Counted from the stretch's first letter, positions 1 through 6,112 are shown. The stretch is DNA of 6,427 nt from Gallicola sp. (GCA_012798975.1 JAAZME010000305.1:1-6427); one strand, 5' to 3'. Numbers and translations: made by a program. The notes: generated from the sequence alone by a model not told the origin.

Positions 1-1
1 A

Positions 2-133
2 GCATGCAATCAGTTTTTTGAGAATATTCCTAGAGTGCAGCTAGAAAGAGGGCTTGAAAAGCGTATTATCAGCAAAGATCTTTTGAAGAAGCTGAAAGAT
101 CTTGATTTTTCTCATCGTTCTCAAGAAAAATAG
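2..133 (+). CDS. C-terminal 43 codons of an unrecognised protein (5' end outside window)
   Basis: The frame is open from the left edge to a TAG at 131-133 and reads ACNQFFENIPRVQLERG followed by a basic, leucine-rich tail ending SHRSQEK. The tail is lysine/leucine-rich with likely amphipathic helices (KDLLKKLKDL), which is typical of a genuine soluble protein C-terminus. No start codon is needed inside the window. A strong hairpin terminator begins five bases after the stop, which supports this being the real end of a transcribed gene. It converges on the xdh operon, so it is not part of it. No family is recognised from 43 residues and no function is proposed. Confidence that it is coding is moderate to good. 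Confidence 0.6.
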   Translation, partial: ACNQFFENIPRVQLERGLEKRIISKDLLKKLKDLDFSHRSQEK

Positions 134-137
134 ACAC

Positions 138-181
138 AAAAAACGATCCATTCAGAGAGGTGTTTTGAAGGATCGTTTTTT
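138..181. terminator. Bidirectional intrinsic terminator between convergent genes
   Basis: A perfect 12-bp inverted repeat, AAAAAACGATCC (138-149) and GGATCGTTTTTT (170-181), encloses a 20-base loop. Inside the loop TTCA (151-154) can pair with TGAA (166-169) to lengthen the stem past one unpaired A. The T-run follows the stem on the plus strand, and the A-run gives a U-run on the minus strand. It can therefore end the left partial gene (stop at 133) and the xdh operon (stop at 224). Confidence 0.88.
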
Positions 182-223
182 GTTTGCTATATTTGAGATA
201 TGAGGTTATAGGTGTTATAGGAT

Positions 224-700
224 TTATTTTTTTATAGTTTTTTCTACTGCATTTAGGATATTTTGATATCCGGTACAACGGCAAAGGTGTCCGGAAAGAT
301 GTTCTCTTAATTCTTCCCTTGTATAGTCGTTGCCGCTTTCTTGAATTTCCACAGCGCTCATGATGATGCCTGGTGTACAGAAACCGCATTGTACTCCTGT
401 TTCATCGATGAAGTTTTGCTGAATGTCGGAAAGTTCTCCGTTTGGTCCTTGAAGAGATTCTAGAGTTCGGACTTCTTTACCTTCCGCCCAGATGGCAAGA
501 TAGATACAAGAGTTGAATACTTCGCCGTTTATAAGGACTGTACAAGCTCCGCATTCTCCTACTTCGCAGCCTTTTTTGACAGAAGTTAAAGAGAAGTCGT
601 TTCGAAGAACGTCTGTTAAGGAAGCTCTTACGTCGATCATTTTATGGATTTCTTTTCCGTTGATGGTACAGTTAAGTTGTGTATATTGAGGACTAGTCAT
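224..700 (-). CDS. xdhC: Xanthine dehydrogenase-type molybdenum hydroxylase, 2Fe-2S subunit
   Basis: This is the small iron-sulfur subunit (158 residues) of a three-subunit molybdenum hydroxylase. It carries electrons from the Mo centre to FAD in the cytoplasm. Eight cysteines fit the family: C45, C50, C53 and C65 for the plant-ferredoxin-like cluster (GCEVGECGAC), and C105, C108, C140 and C142 for the helical-domain cluster (QCGFC and CRC). The sequence resembles E. coli XdhC, including WAEGKEVRTLE and QCGFCTPG. The ATG at 700-698 is preferred because GGAGGTG (713-707) sits six bases upstream. A GTG at 709-707 would add MKS but lies inside that ribosome binding site. The start overlaps the end of xdhB by 8 bp, suggesting translational coupling. 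It is the last gene of the operon, with a terminator about 43 bases on. The name XdhC here means the 2Fe-2S subunit, not the unrelated XdhC/CoxI maturation factor. Confidence 0.95.
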   Translation of the reverse strand: MTSPQYTQLNCTINGKEIHKMIDVRASLTDVLRNDFSLTSVKKGCEVGECGACTVLINGEVFNSCIYLAIWAEGKEVRTLESLQGPNGELSDIQQNFIDETGVQCGFCTPGIIMSAVEIQESGNDYTREELREHLSGHLCRCTGYQNILNAVEKTIKK

Positions 701-1580
701 TGATTTCACCTCCGCAGTCGCTGTAGGCTTTTGTGAAGCAGCGTTTTGCCATCTCTTTCATCATGTGGACACGGAAGTCTTTTGATGCTCTCCAGCTGTC
801 TCTAGGTTTCAAATCTCCTAGAGCGGTGTCCGCAAATTCCTGCAATAAGCTTTTATCGTAGGTTTTGCCTTTTATGAATTCTTCTGCGGATCTTGCTCTT
901 AGAGGAACAGGTCCTGCTACCCCGAAAGCGATACGCAGGTCTTTGATTGTTTTGTTGTCTTCTTCCAAGGCTACATTGACAGAACATGTGGATGTAGCGA
1001 TATCAAGTGCATTACGCATAGCGTATTTGAAATAGCATCCTTTATAATTTTCATAGGATTCTTTTTTGATTAAAATAGCTGTTTGGATTTCGTTATGGGC
1101 AAGCTTTACTTTTCCTGCTGTTACATAAAAGTCAGCAAGGGGAGTTGTACGAATTCCCTCTGGTCCCAAGATTTCTACTATAGCGTCATAGGCTAAAAGG
1201 GTTGCAGCAGAATCTGCAGAGGTAATCCCGTTGCAGGTATTTCCGCCGATAGTTCCGATGTTTCGGATCTGGGGACTTCCTACTTCTCGGCAGGCGTCTG
1301 ATAGTACCATCATATGCTCGCGGATAATAGGGTCGAATTGTACTTTAGAGAAGCTGGAAAGAGATCCGATACGGATCGTTCCGTCTTCTTCCATCGTAAT
1401 TCCTCTTAATTCATCTATTCCATAAATACTTACAAGCTCTATGCCTGCAAGGCGTCCTTCTCTCATTTGGATTAAGACATCACTTCCTCCGGCAATTACT
1501 TTTGCTTCCGGATGTTCCGTTAAGAGCTTAACGGCCTCTTCAGGAGAGTGAGCTTGATACATCGTTTTAATATCATACAT
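693..1580 (-). CDS. xdhB: Xanthine dehydrogenase-type molybdenum hydroxylase, FAD-binding subunit
   Basis: This is the FAD subunit (295 residues, close to the roughly 290 of E. coli XdhB). It takes electrons from the 2Fe-2S clusters and passes them to the final acceptor, commonly NAD in this family. FAD-binding motifs of the CoxM/XdhB fold are present: AGGSD at residues 30-34 and TIGGNTCNG at 110-118, preceded by PQIRNIG. The end carries the conserved CO-dehydrogenase flavoprotein C-terminal region, with AFGVAGPVPLRA at about 218-229 and RDSWRASKDFR at about 260-270. The protein begins MYDIKTMYQAHS, parallel to MFDFASYHRA in E. coli XdhB, so the first ATG is used. An AGGAGG (minus strand, 1596-1591) stands ten bases upstream. 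The gene starts two bases after the xdhA stop and overlaps the xdhC start, giving a tight operon. No frameshift or missing motif was seen. Confidence 0.95.
   Translation of the reverse strand: MYDIKTMYQAHSPEEAVKLLTEHPEAKVIAGGSDVLIQMREGRLAGIELVSIYGIDELRGITMEEDGTIRIGSLSSFSKVQFDPIIREHMMVLSDACREVGSPQIRNIGTIGGNTCNGITSADSAATLLAYDAIVEILGPEGIRTTPLADFYVTAGKVKLAHNEIQTAILIKKESYENYKGCYFKYAMRNALDIATSTCSVNVALEEDNKTIKDLRIAFGVAGPVPLRARSAEEFIKGKTYDKSLLQEFADTALGDLKPRDSWRASKDFRVHMMKEMAKRCFTKAYSDCGGEIND
707..713 (-). promoter_or_regulatory. xdhC ribosome binding site that decides the start
   Basis: GGAGGTG on the minus strand lies inside the 3' end of xdhB, six bases before the ATG at 700. Its last three bases form the alternative GTG start codon, which therefore cannot use this site. 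This argues for the ATG. Confidence 0.8.
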
Positions 1581-1582
1581 TA

Positions 1583-3946
1583 TTATTCAACCTCCTCGAA
1601 TAGTCCTTCTTCTCTGAATGCTTCAAATAATCTTTTCGGAGTAACAGGATTGTCTTTTACGCCAACTCCAGTTGCGTTGAAGATGGCATTTCGTATAGCT
1701 GGTGCTCCGGAACATGTAGGGGGCTCTCCTAATGATTTTGTACCGTATGCACTTGTAGGTTCTGTATTTTCCACAAATAGCGCCTCAAGCTCTGGATGAT
1801 CTTCGAAAGAAGATACTTTATAGTCTAGAAGGTTATTGTTTAATGGACGACCTGTCTTTTCGTCGAAAAGCAGTTCTTCTGACAAACCGTATCCGATAGC
1901 CATACTCATTCCGCCGTGTACTTGAGCTTCTGCAAGAGCAGGATTGATTAAATCGCCACAGTCATGAACGTTTATCATACGAAGAAGCTTCACTTTGCAT
2001 AATGCGATATCCACTTCTACTTCCGCAAAGGTACAACCGAAAGAGAAGGCGTTGGATTTAATTTGATAAGTAGATTCAGCTGAAAAATGTTCGCTGTGGT
2101 CTAAACTGTAAAGAGCTTCTGTTGCAAGTTCTCCCAAGGAAAGAAGAACCCGGTTGTCTGTAGTCCGAACAATATTGTTGTCGATAATATCCAGATTGAA
2201 AACAGGCATTCTTGTCCATTCCTGAGCGTATTCTAAAACTTTTTTCTTTAGAAGTTCAGCTGTCTGACGAACGGCAAATCCCCCTACATAGGTTTGTCTG
2301 GAAGCATAAGCTCCTGTACCAAATGGAGTGATATCCGTATCCTGTGTAGATTGAATATGAACTTTATCTAAAGAAATACCTAAGGTTTCCGCAGCCATTT
2401 GACTGAAGGCTGTATCGGCACCCTGTCCGATTTCTGTTTCGGCTAATTGAAGCTGGATAGAACCGTCTTGATTCATCACCATACGGCAGGAAGAGGATTC
2501 TAAGGAAATCGGCCAAACTGCTGTATTGTACCAGAAAGTAGCAACCCCAACTCCTCTGCGGATATTGCCTTTTTGGTCGGCATATTCTTTTATCTTTTTG
2601 TCATATTCCATAGCTTCGCTTCCCATTGCCAGGGTTTCAATATAGGAATCATGATACAATTCGTTTTTAGAGAATCCATCGGCATAGCCTTTTCTCATAA
2701 TGATTTGTTTTCGGTATTCTAAAGGATCTCTGTCTAGAACTTTTGCGATTTCATCGATATGGCATTCTTCTGCCCAAGTTACTTGAGGGATACCGTATCC
2801 TCTCATGGCACCGGCGGAAGGAGTGTTTGTATAGATGGTATAAGAATCTGATTGAATCACATCGCATGGATAATGCTGTCCGAAAGCTCCTTGTCCTTTT
2901 GCATTTACACCATGTCCATGAGATGCATAAGCTCCTTGATTAGAGAAAGATTCGAATTTTCTAGCAGCTAAAGATCCGTCTTCCCGTACATAAGAGATAA
3001 TATGATACTCGATAGAATGGCGGACTCTATTGTTTACGAAAGTTTCTTCTCTCGTAACATCAAATTTTACCAATCTGCCTCCTACCTGCTGTGAAACATA
3101 AGCTACTAGGGGCTCGTAAAGAGCATCCTGTTTATTGCCGAATCCGCCGCCGATATATGGCTTGATAAGGCGGATTTTCCCCCAAGGAAGTCCTAAAGCT
3201 TGGGCAACAACACGTCTTACAATATGGGGAATCTGTGTAGAAGAAACGACTTTGATTTTCCCGGCATCTTCTTCTGCGTAACAGATATGATTTTCAATAT
3301 GTGTATGTTGTACAATAGGTGTTTTATACCAGCCTTCTACTTTGATCAGACCCGGTTCTTTGATAGCTTCTTCATAGTCGCCCCGGTCTTTGTTGGTATG
3401 GGCTAGGATATTGCTGCAGGTATCTTGTTTATTTACAAGTTTTACAGTAGAAGGGAACAGCCCTTTTTCTTCTTCGCAGTCCATAACCATCTCGTCATGG
3501 ATAATAGGAGCGCCGTCTTTCATGGCTTCTCTAGCATCTAATACGAAAGGATATTCGATATATTCTACTTCGATAGCAGCCACACCTTGTTTTGCAGAAA
3601 CTTCGTCTTCTGCTACTACAATAGCGATTTCATCGCCGTAATAACGAACATGGCGGTTTAAGATCTTGCGGTCTGCCACGTCTTGATGAGAGGGATCTGT
3701 ACTCCAAGGATGTCCTGCAGTCGGGAAAGGGATATCCGGCACATCAAAACAAGTGATAACTTTAACCACACCTGGGATTTCTTCAGCTTTTGAAGTATCC
3801 ATTGATTTTACAACACCATGGGCTATGGTGGAGTGTAATAATTTAATAATAAGAGCATTGCGATTACATAGATCGTCTGTGTATTTAGCACGTCCGGTCA
3901 CTTTATCGTAAGCGTCTACTCTTTTGACACTTTTTCCGATACTCAT
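1583..3946 (-). CDS. xdhA: Xanthine dehydrogenase-type molybdenum hydroxylase, molybdenum-binding subunit
   Basis: This is the catalytic subunit (787 residues), which holds the molybdopterin cofactor and hydroxylates a purine such as xanthine or hypoxanthine using water. Both family domains are visible: the N-terminal a/b-hammerhead region (RVDAYDKVTGRAKYTDD, residues 9-25) and the long Mo-binding region. By comparison with bovine xanthine oxidase the motifs are Q213 (VQHTH), GGGFG at 266-270, R382 (MRGYG), Q508 in EIGQG, and the catalytic-base glutamate E741 in GEPP. The match to E. coli XdhA is strong along the whole length, for example STQIPHIVRRVV and LNPLLAEGQVHGGM-like segments. The position equivalent to bovine Glu802 is Gln273 (GGGFGNKQD), as I recall it also being in E. 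coli XdhA. The start is supported by AAGGAGG (3959-3953), six bases upstream. It is the first gene of the operon. The substrate is inferred; another purine or N-heterocycle is possible, and a selenium-containing cofactor cannot be excluded. Confidence 0.94.
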   Translation of the reverse strand: MSIGKSVKRVDAYDKVTGRAKYTDDLCNRNALIIKLLHSTIAHGVVKSMDTSKAEEIPGVVKVITCFDVPDIPFPTAGHPWSTDPSHQDVADRKILNRHVRYYGDEIAIVVAEDEVSAKQGVAAIEVEYIEYPFVLDAREAMKDGAPIIHDEMVMDCEEEKGLFPSTVKLVNKQDTCSNILAHTNKDRGDYEEAIKEPGLIKVEGWYKTPIVQHTHIENHICYAEEDAGKIKVVSSTQIPHIVRRVVAQALGLPWGKIRLIKPYIGGGFGNKQDALYEPLVAYVSQQVGGRLVKFDVTREETFVNNRVRHSIEYHIISYVREDGSLAARKFESFSNQGAYASHGHGVNAKGQGAFGQHYPCDVIQSDSYTIYTNTPSAGAMRGYGIPQVTWAEECHIDEIAKVLDRDPLEYRKQIIMRKGYADGFSKNELYHDSYIETLAMGSEAMEYDKKIKEYADQKGNIRRGVGVATFWYNTAVWPISLESSSCRMVMNQDGSIQLQLAETEIGQGADTAFSQMAAETLGISLDKVHIQSTQDTDITPFGTGAYASRQTYVGGFAVRQTAELLKKKVLEYAQEWTRMPVFNLDIIDNNIVRTTDNRVLLSLGELATEALYSLDHSEHFSAESTYQIKSNAFSFGCTFAEVEVDIALCKVKLLRMINVHDCGDLINPALAEAQVHGGMSMAIGYGLSEELLFDEKTGRPLNNNLLDYKVSSFEDHPELEALFVENTEPTSAYGTKSLGEPPTCSGAPAIRNAIFNATGVGVKDNPVTPKRLFEAFREEGLFEEVE

Positions 3947-3952
3947 TGTGAG

Positions 3953-3959
3953 CCTCCTT
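3953..3959 (-). promoter_or_regulatory. Ribosome binding site of xdhA
   Basis: AAGGAGG on the minus strand, a near-complete complement to the 16S anti-Shine-Dalgarno sequence, lies six bases before the ATG at 3946. This implies strong initiation of the first operon gene. Confidence 0.85.
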
Positions 3960-4002
3960 TATATTGTTCCTCAAAAAAGTCTATTTTTTATTGTTTAGCC
4001 TT

Positions 4003-4031
4003 ATTATAGTTTTATAGGAGAACCCTTTCAA
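4003..4031 (-). promoter_or_regulatory. Sigma-A-type promoter of the xdhABC operon
   Basis: On the minus strand TTGAAA (4031-4026) is followed by exactly 17 bases and then the perfect -10 box TATAAT (4008-4003). Transcription should start near 3996, leaving a leader of about 50 bases before xdhA. That is too short for a known purine riboswitch plus an expression platform, so control is more likely at the DNA level. The -35 box overlaps the inverted repeat at 4027-4054. Confidence 0.75.
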
Positions 4032-4054
4032 GTTCTTTTAAGGTAAGACTTGAA
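4027..4054. promoter_or_regulatory. Perfect 7-bp inverted repeat, candidate operator in the divergent region
   Basis: TTCAAGT (4027-4033) and ACTTGAA (4048-4054) are perfect inverted copies separated by 14 bases. Inside them CTT (4035-4037) and AAG (4045-4047) extend the symmetry after one unpaired base. The left arm covers most of the xdh -35 box, and the right arm lies about 35 bp upstream of the rightward -10. Both predicted start sites are outside it, so it is a DNA-level rather than RNA-level element. Binding by a dimeric regulator is an inference; no known operator consensus is recognised. Confidence 0.45.
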
Positions 4055-4087
4055 TCCTCGCCTTTTGCGAAAGAAAGGAGTATATTC

Positions 4088-4096
4088 TGTTATAAT
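4088..4096 (+). promoter_or_regulatory. Extended -10 promoter of the CWB2/VanY gene
   Basis: TGT followed by TATAAT (4091-4096) forms a perfect extended -10 element (TGnTATAAT). No good -35 box is seen at the usual distance; TTGCGA at 4065-4070 is 20 bases away. Extended -10 promoters often need no -35. The predicted start near 4103 gives a leader of about 75 bases. Confidence 0.6.
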
Positions 4097-4103
4097 AGGA
4101 ATG

Positions 4104-4127
4104 GAAAAACCTGCTCTAGAGTTTTTC
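4104..4127 (+). other. Hairpin at the 5' end of the CWB2/VanY leader
   Basis: GAAAAAC (4104-4110) and GTTTTTC (4121-4127) form a perfect 7-bp stem with a 10-base loop, right at the predicted transcript start. The loop and 3' arm also hold the palindrome CTCTAGAG (4114-4121). No U-run follows, so it is not a terminator. It might protect the 5' end of the mRNA, which is inference only. Confidence 0.35.
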
Positions 4128-4149
4128 AAGAGTGAAGAAGATAAAATAA

Positions 4150-4173
4150 TATATAAACTATTATATAAAGGAG
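4150..4173 (+). promoter_or_regulatory. Ribosome binding site of the CWB2/VanY gene with adjacent AT hairpin
   Basis: AAGGAG (4168-4173) lies five bases before the ATG at 4179 and fixes the start there. Just upstream TATATAA (4150-4156) and TTATATA (4161-4167) can form a 7-bp all-AT hairpin with an ACTA loop that ends against the ribosome site. The hairpin is weak, and any effect on translation is speculative. Confidence 0.7.
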
Positions 4174-4178
4174 AAAAA

Positions 4179-5654
4179 ATGAAAAAACGATGGATCCTCT
4201 GCAGTATCTTTTTGTTTCTGTTTTCAATCATAAAGGCCCCTTCTCTTTCACAGGCGGCTGTGTATCGAATCAGCGGCGAGGACCGCTATGAAACAGCAAA
4301 TTTATTGGCAGAGCAATTTCAATGGACAGACAATGCTGTAGTTGTCAGCGGCAGCTCCTATGCAGACGCCCTTGCCGCAGGACCTTATGCAGCAAATATT
4401 GGCGGAACGATATTCTTAGCACAGGAAAACAGAGATTTAACCGAGGTGCTTGAGAAATATAAGGTTAAAAATGTCATTATTATAGGGGGTGACAAGGCAG
4501 TACCTCAATCTATAGAAGACCGGTTTAAAGAAAACTTTGAAGTATTTCGAATCGCGGGCAAAGACCGTTATGAGACGTCGAAACTGGTCAACGAGCAAAC
4601 AGAATCAAGTCCTATAACAGTCGGGCTTGCGACAGGGAGAGATTTTCCAGATGCACTATCTGCAGGGGTCTTCCTTGCAAGACAAGGCCACGGACTTCAT
4701 TTAGTGGACGGACAAAGGGATTATACTCTTCCAGAAGGTTTCGAGGGAGTATACACCTTCGGAGGAACAGCTTCGATGATTAGAAGCAGGGGCACGAGAA
4801 TCGAAGGACGAAACCGCTATGAGACTGCTGCAAACATCGCTGCCGCAAGCGGGGATTATAACGCAGTGGTAGTAGCAAGCGGCGAGAACTTTCCAGATGC
4901 TTTAGCGGTGACACCATTTGCCGCAAATATAAAAGCGCCAATTGTTTTAACAGGGAAAGGTTCTCTTTCCCCGGAAGGCAAAGCAGCGATAGAAAAAGCT
5001 GAAAATGTATATATTATAGGCGGTACAAATGCAGTTTCCCAAAGAGTAGAAGATGAAATTCTAGGGAAAGCTCCAGCAGAGCCTGAACCGCCGGCAGAAC
5101 CGAAACCTCCAGTTCCAGAAAAACCCGTTCCTGTAACAAAAAACGGGATAACTACAATAGACGGGATTATTATAGCGAATAAGAAATATTCTCTCCCTTC
5201 AAGCTATAATCCAGGCCTCAGCCAAAATGTAAAGGATTATTTCAACCGTATGCAAAGAGATGGTGCAGCCCAAGGACACAGGATTAGTATCGGATCGGGA
5301 TTTCGTTCTTATTCTTATCAAAAATCCCTCTATGAAAGTTATGTAAGACGTTATGGCAGGGCTTATGCAGACAGGATTTCTGCAAAACCGGGGCATAGCG
5401 AACATCAAACAGGGCTTGCTATCGATATCAAGGGAACATCCTATTATCTAAATCAAAATTTTGCCAGTACAAAAGCAGGAATTTGGCTTGCAGAGAATGC
5501 TCATAGATACGGATTTATCTTAAGATATCCAAAAGGAAAAGAGAAAGTTACAGGTTATATTTTTGAACCATGGCATTTTCGATATGTAGGAACGAATCTT
5601 GCCCCTAAGATTTATAAAAGCGGGAAGACCGTTGAAGAGTATTATGGACTTTAA
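4179..5654 (+). CDS. Secreted cell-wall-binding (3 x CWB2) protein with VanY-type D,D-carboxypeptidase domain
   Basis: This 491-residue exported protein probably trims the terminal D-alanine from peptidoglycan stem peptides at the cell surface. Residues 1 to about 27 are a signal peptide (MKKR, hydrophobic core, then SLSQAA). Three CWB2 repeats follow, starting at RISGEDRYET (30), RIAGKDRYET (124) and RIEGRNRYET (207). Each has a (Y/F)xDAL segment and a GG segment near its end (IIGG at 101 and 279, TFGG at 193). CWB2 domains bind anionic wall polymers non-covalently. A proline/glutamate linker (about 298-319) leads to an M15/VanY domain with SGFRSYSYQ (373-381), zinc ligands H409 and D416 in SEHQTGLAID, and E463 and H466 in EPWH. 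All catalytic residues are present. The start at 4179 is chosen for its ribosome site and signal peptide; an in-frame TTG at 4050 would put 43 residues before the signal. Cys8 does not form a lipobox. It is a single gene, divergent from xdhA. It is not itself evidence of vancomycin resistance, since no van regulators or ligases are nearby. Confidence 0.92.
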   Translation: MKKRWILCSIFLFLFSIIKAPSLSQAAVYRISGEDRYETANLLAEQFQWTDNAVVVSGSSYADALAAGPYAANIGGTIFLAQENRDLTEVLEKYKVKNVIIIGGDKAVPQSIEDRFKENFEVFRIAGKDRYETSKLVNEQTESSPITVGLATGRDFPDALSAGVFLARQGHGLHLVDGQRDYTLPEGFEGVYTFGGTASMIRSRGTRIEGRNRYETAANIAAASGDYNAVVVASGENFPDALAVTPFAANIKAPIVLTGKGSLSPEGKAAIEKAENVYIIGGTNAVSQRVEDEILGKAPAEPEPPAEPKPPVPEKPVPVTKNGITTIDGIIIANKKYSLPSSYNPGLSQNVKDYFNRMQRDGAAQGHRISIGSGFRSYSYQKSLYESYVRRYGRAYADRISAKPGHSEHQTGLAIDIKGTSYYLNQNFASTKAGIWLAENAHRYGFILRYPKGKEKVTGYIFEPWHFRYVGTNLAPKIYKSGKTVEEYYGL

Positions 5655-5718
5655 AGGGGAGCGATAGGGAAAAGATAGAAAGTAGGTTATAGGGGATAGG
5701 AAATAGGGTTTAAAAGGA
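5655..5718. other. Purine-rich, G-run tract downstream of the CWB2/VanY gene
   Basis: On the plus strand this stretch is almost entirely purine, with several short G-runs and repeated (G)ATAGG words (around 5665-5709). It contains many TAG stops in different frames, so it is not coding. No GC-rich terminator hairpin follows the 5654 stop here. The function is unknown. Confidence 0.4.
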
Positions 5719-5870
5719 AAAGAGTGGCCGATCGTTTCTGTCCAATCGCAAAATACCGCTCTTGGGAAACGAGTGGAATGAGTTAGACCTAACTTAGTTT
5801 TCGGTACCTGTTTTTATAGTATGTTAAAAAATGAATGTACTTTTCATTTTTGTCAATAACTCCACTCTTT
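5719..5870. repeat. Element bounded by 9-bp inverted repeats with competing internal hairpins
   Basis: AAAGAGTGG (5719-5727) and CCACTCTTT (5862-5870) are perfect inverted copies about 134 bases apart. The left arm can instead pair locally with CCGCTCTT (5756-5763, one G-T pair), enclosing CGAT (5729-5732) with ATCG (5745-5748). A second GAGTGG (5771-5776) followed by AGTTA (5781-5785) matches TAACTCCACTC (5857-5867), while AGTTAG and CTAACT (5781-5794) form their own small hairpin. The pairings are mutually exclusive. It could be a small RNA, a leader or terminator remnant, or a small non-autonomous element. No target-site duplication was identified. Confidence 0.35.
5827..5851. terminator. 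Weak AT-rich hairpin with T-runs, possible terminator
   Basis: AAAAATGAA (5827-5835) and TTCATTTTT (5843-5851) form a perfect 9-bp stem with a 7-base loop. The T-run on either strand resembles an intrinsic terminator, but the stem has only one G-C pair. It is the first such structure after the CWB2/VanY stop and could give partial termination. Confidence 0.35.
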
Positions 5871-5892
5871 CACTCTCTCACACTCCACACTT
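5863..5892 (+). repeat. Four imperfect tandem copies of a 7-8 base CACTC/CACAC pyrimidine unit
   Basis: Units CACTCTTT (5863), CACTCTCT (5871), CACACTC (5879) and CACACTT (5886) run head to tail and are followed by a T-run and a C-run (5893-5908). The first unit overlaps the right arm of the 5719-5870 inverted repeat. It looks like a short degenerate microsatellite. Confidence 0.5.
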
Positions 5893-5990
5893 TTTTAAGT
5901 CCTCCCCCAGGATTGGGAACTAAGACCTTCTTACGCTGTAGAAGTATCGAAAATTCATAATCTAAATATTTGAAAATATTGAAGAAAGTC

Positions 5991-6008
5991 GGGATTGCTG
6001 CGCAACCC
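5991..6008. other. Short GC-rich hairpin
   Basis: GGG-A-TTGC (5991-5998) pairs with GCAACCC (6002-6008) around a three-base loop, giving 7 bp with one bulged A. It is among the most GC-rich structures in the gap and is not followed by a T-run, so it is not a terminator. It lies within the possible coding remnant and may be coincidental. Confidence 0.3.
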
Positions 6009-6112
6009 ATGTTTTAAGCAGAATGATTTCAGCACCTAGGCTGCAGGAAGAAGAGTCTGATGATGAAAGGATACTACCCGCAGAAATTAAGGCAGATATC
6101 ATTAATGTTTTT

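Noticed and set aside
69..389. Minus-strand open frame across the left terminator and the end of xdhC
   Set aside because: It runs through the terminator hairpin and overlaps xdhC in another frame. Its translation has the biased composition of antisense or AT-rich sequence.
3390..3641. Open frames on the plus strand inside xdhA and xdhB (also 1231-1425, 1548-1799, 2743-2943, 3200-3406)
   Set aside because: They lie opposite strongly conserved coding sequence, have no suitable ribosome sites, and their translations look like shadow-frame protein.
3947..3996. Purine or molybdenum-cofactor riboswitch in the xdh leader
   Set aside because: The predicted leader is only about 50 bases, A/T-rich and lacks any of the conserved riboswitch core motifs.
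4050..4178. In-frame TTG start giving a 43-residue extension of the CWB2/VanY protein
   Set aside because: It would bury the signal peptide, begins upstream of the predicted promoter and lacks a ribosome site. The ATG at 4179 has all the expected signals.
4200..4205. Cys8 in the CWB2/VanY signal sequence as a lipoprotein anchor
   Set aside because: It lies within the early hydrophobic core without a lipobox, and the signal ends in a normal AxA-like region (SQAA).
4179..5654. Vancomycin-resistance vanY as part of a van cluster
   Set aside because: No VanR/VanS, ligase or VanX-like gene is present, and the CWB2 repeats point to a general wall enzyme.
5657..5709. G-quadruplex in the purine-rich tract
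   Set aside because: The runs of three or more G are too far apart for a canonical three-tetrad structure; at best a weak two-tetrad fold.
5828..5856. Minus-strand promoter with a perfect TTGACA (5856-5851)
   Set aside because: The hexamer at the right spacing is CATTTT, a poor -10, and no credible gene lies downstream before the CWB2/VanY 3' end.
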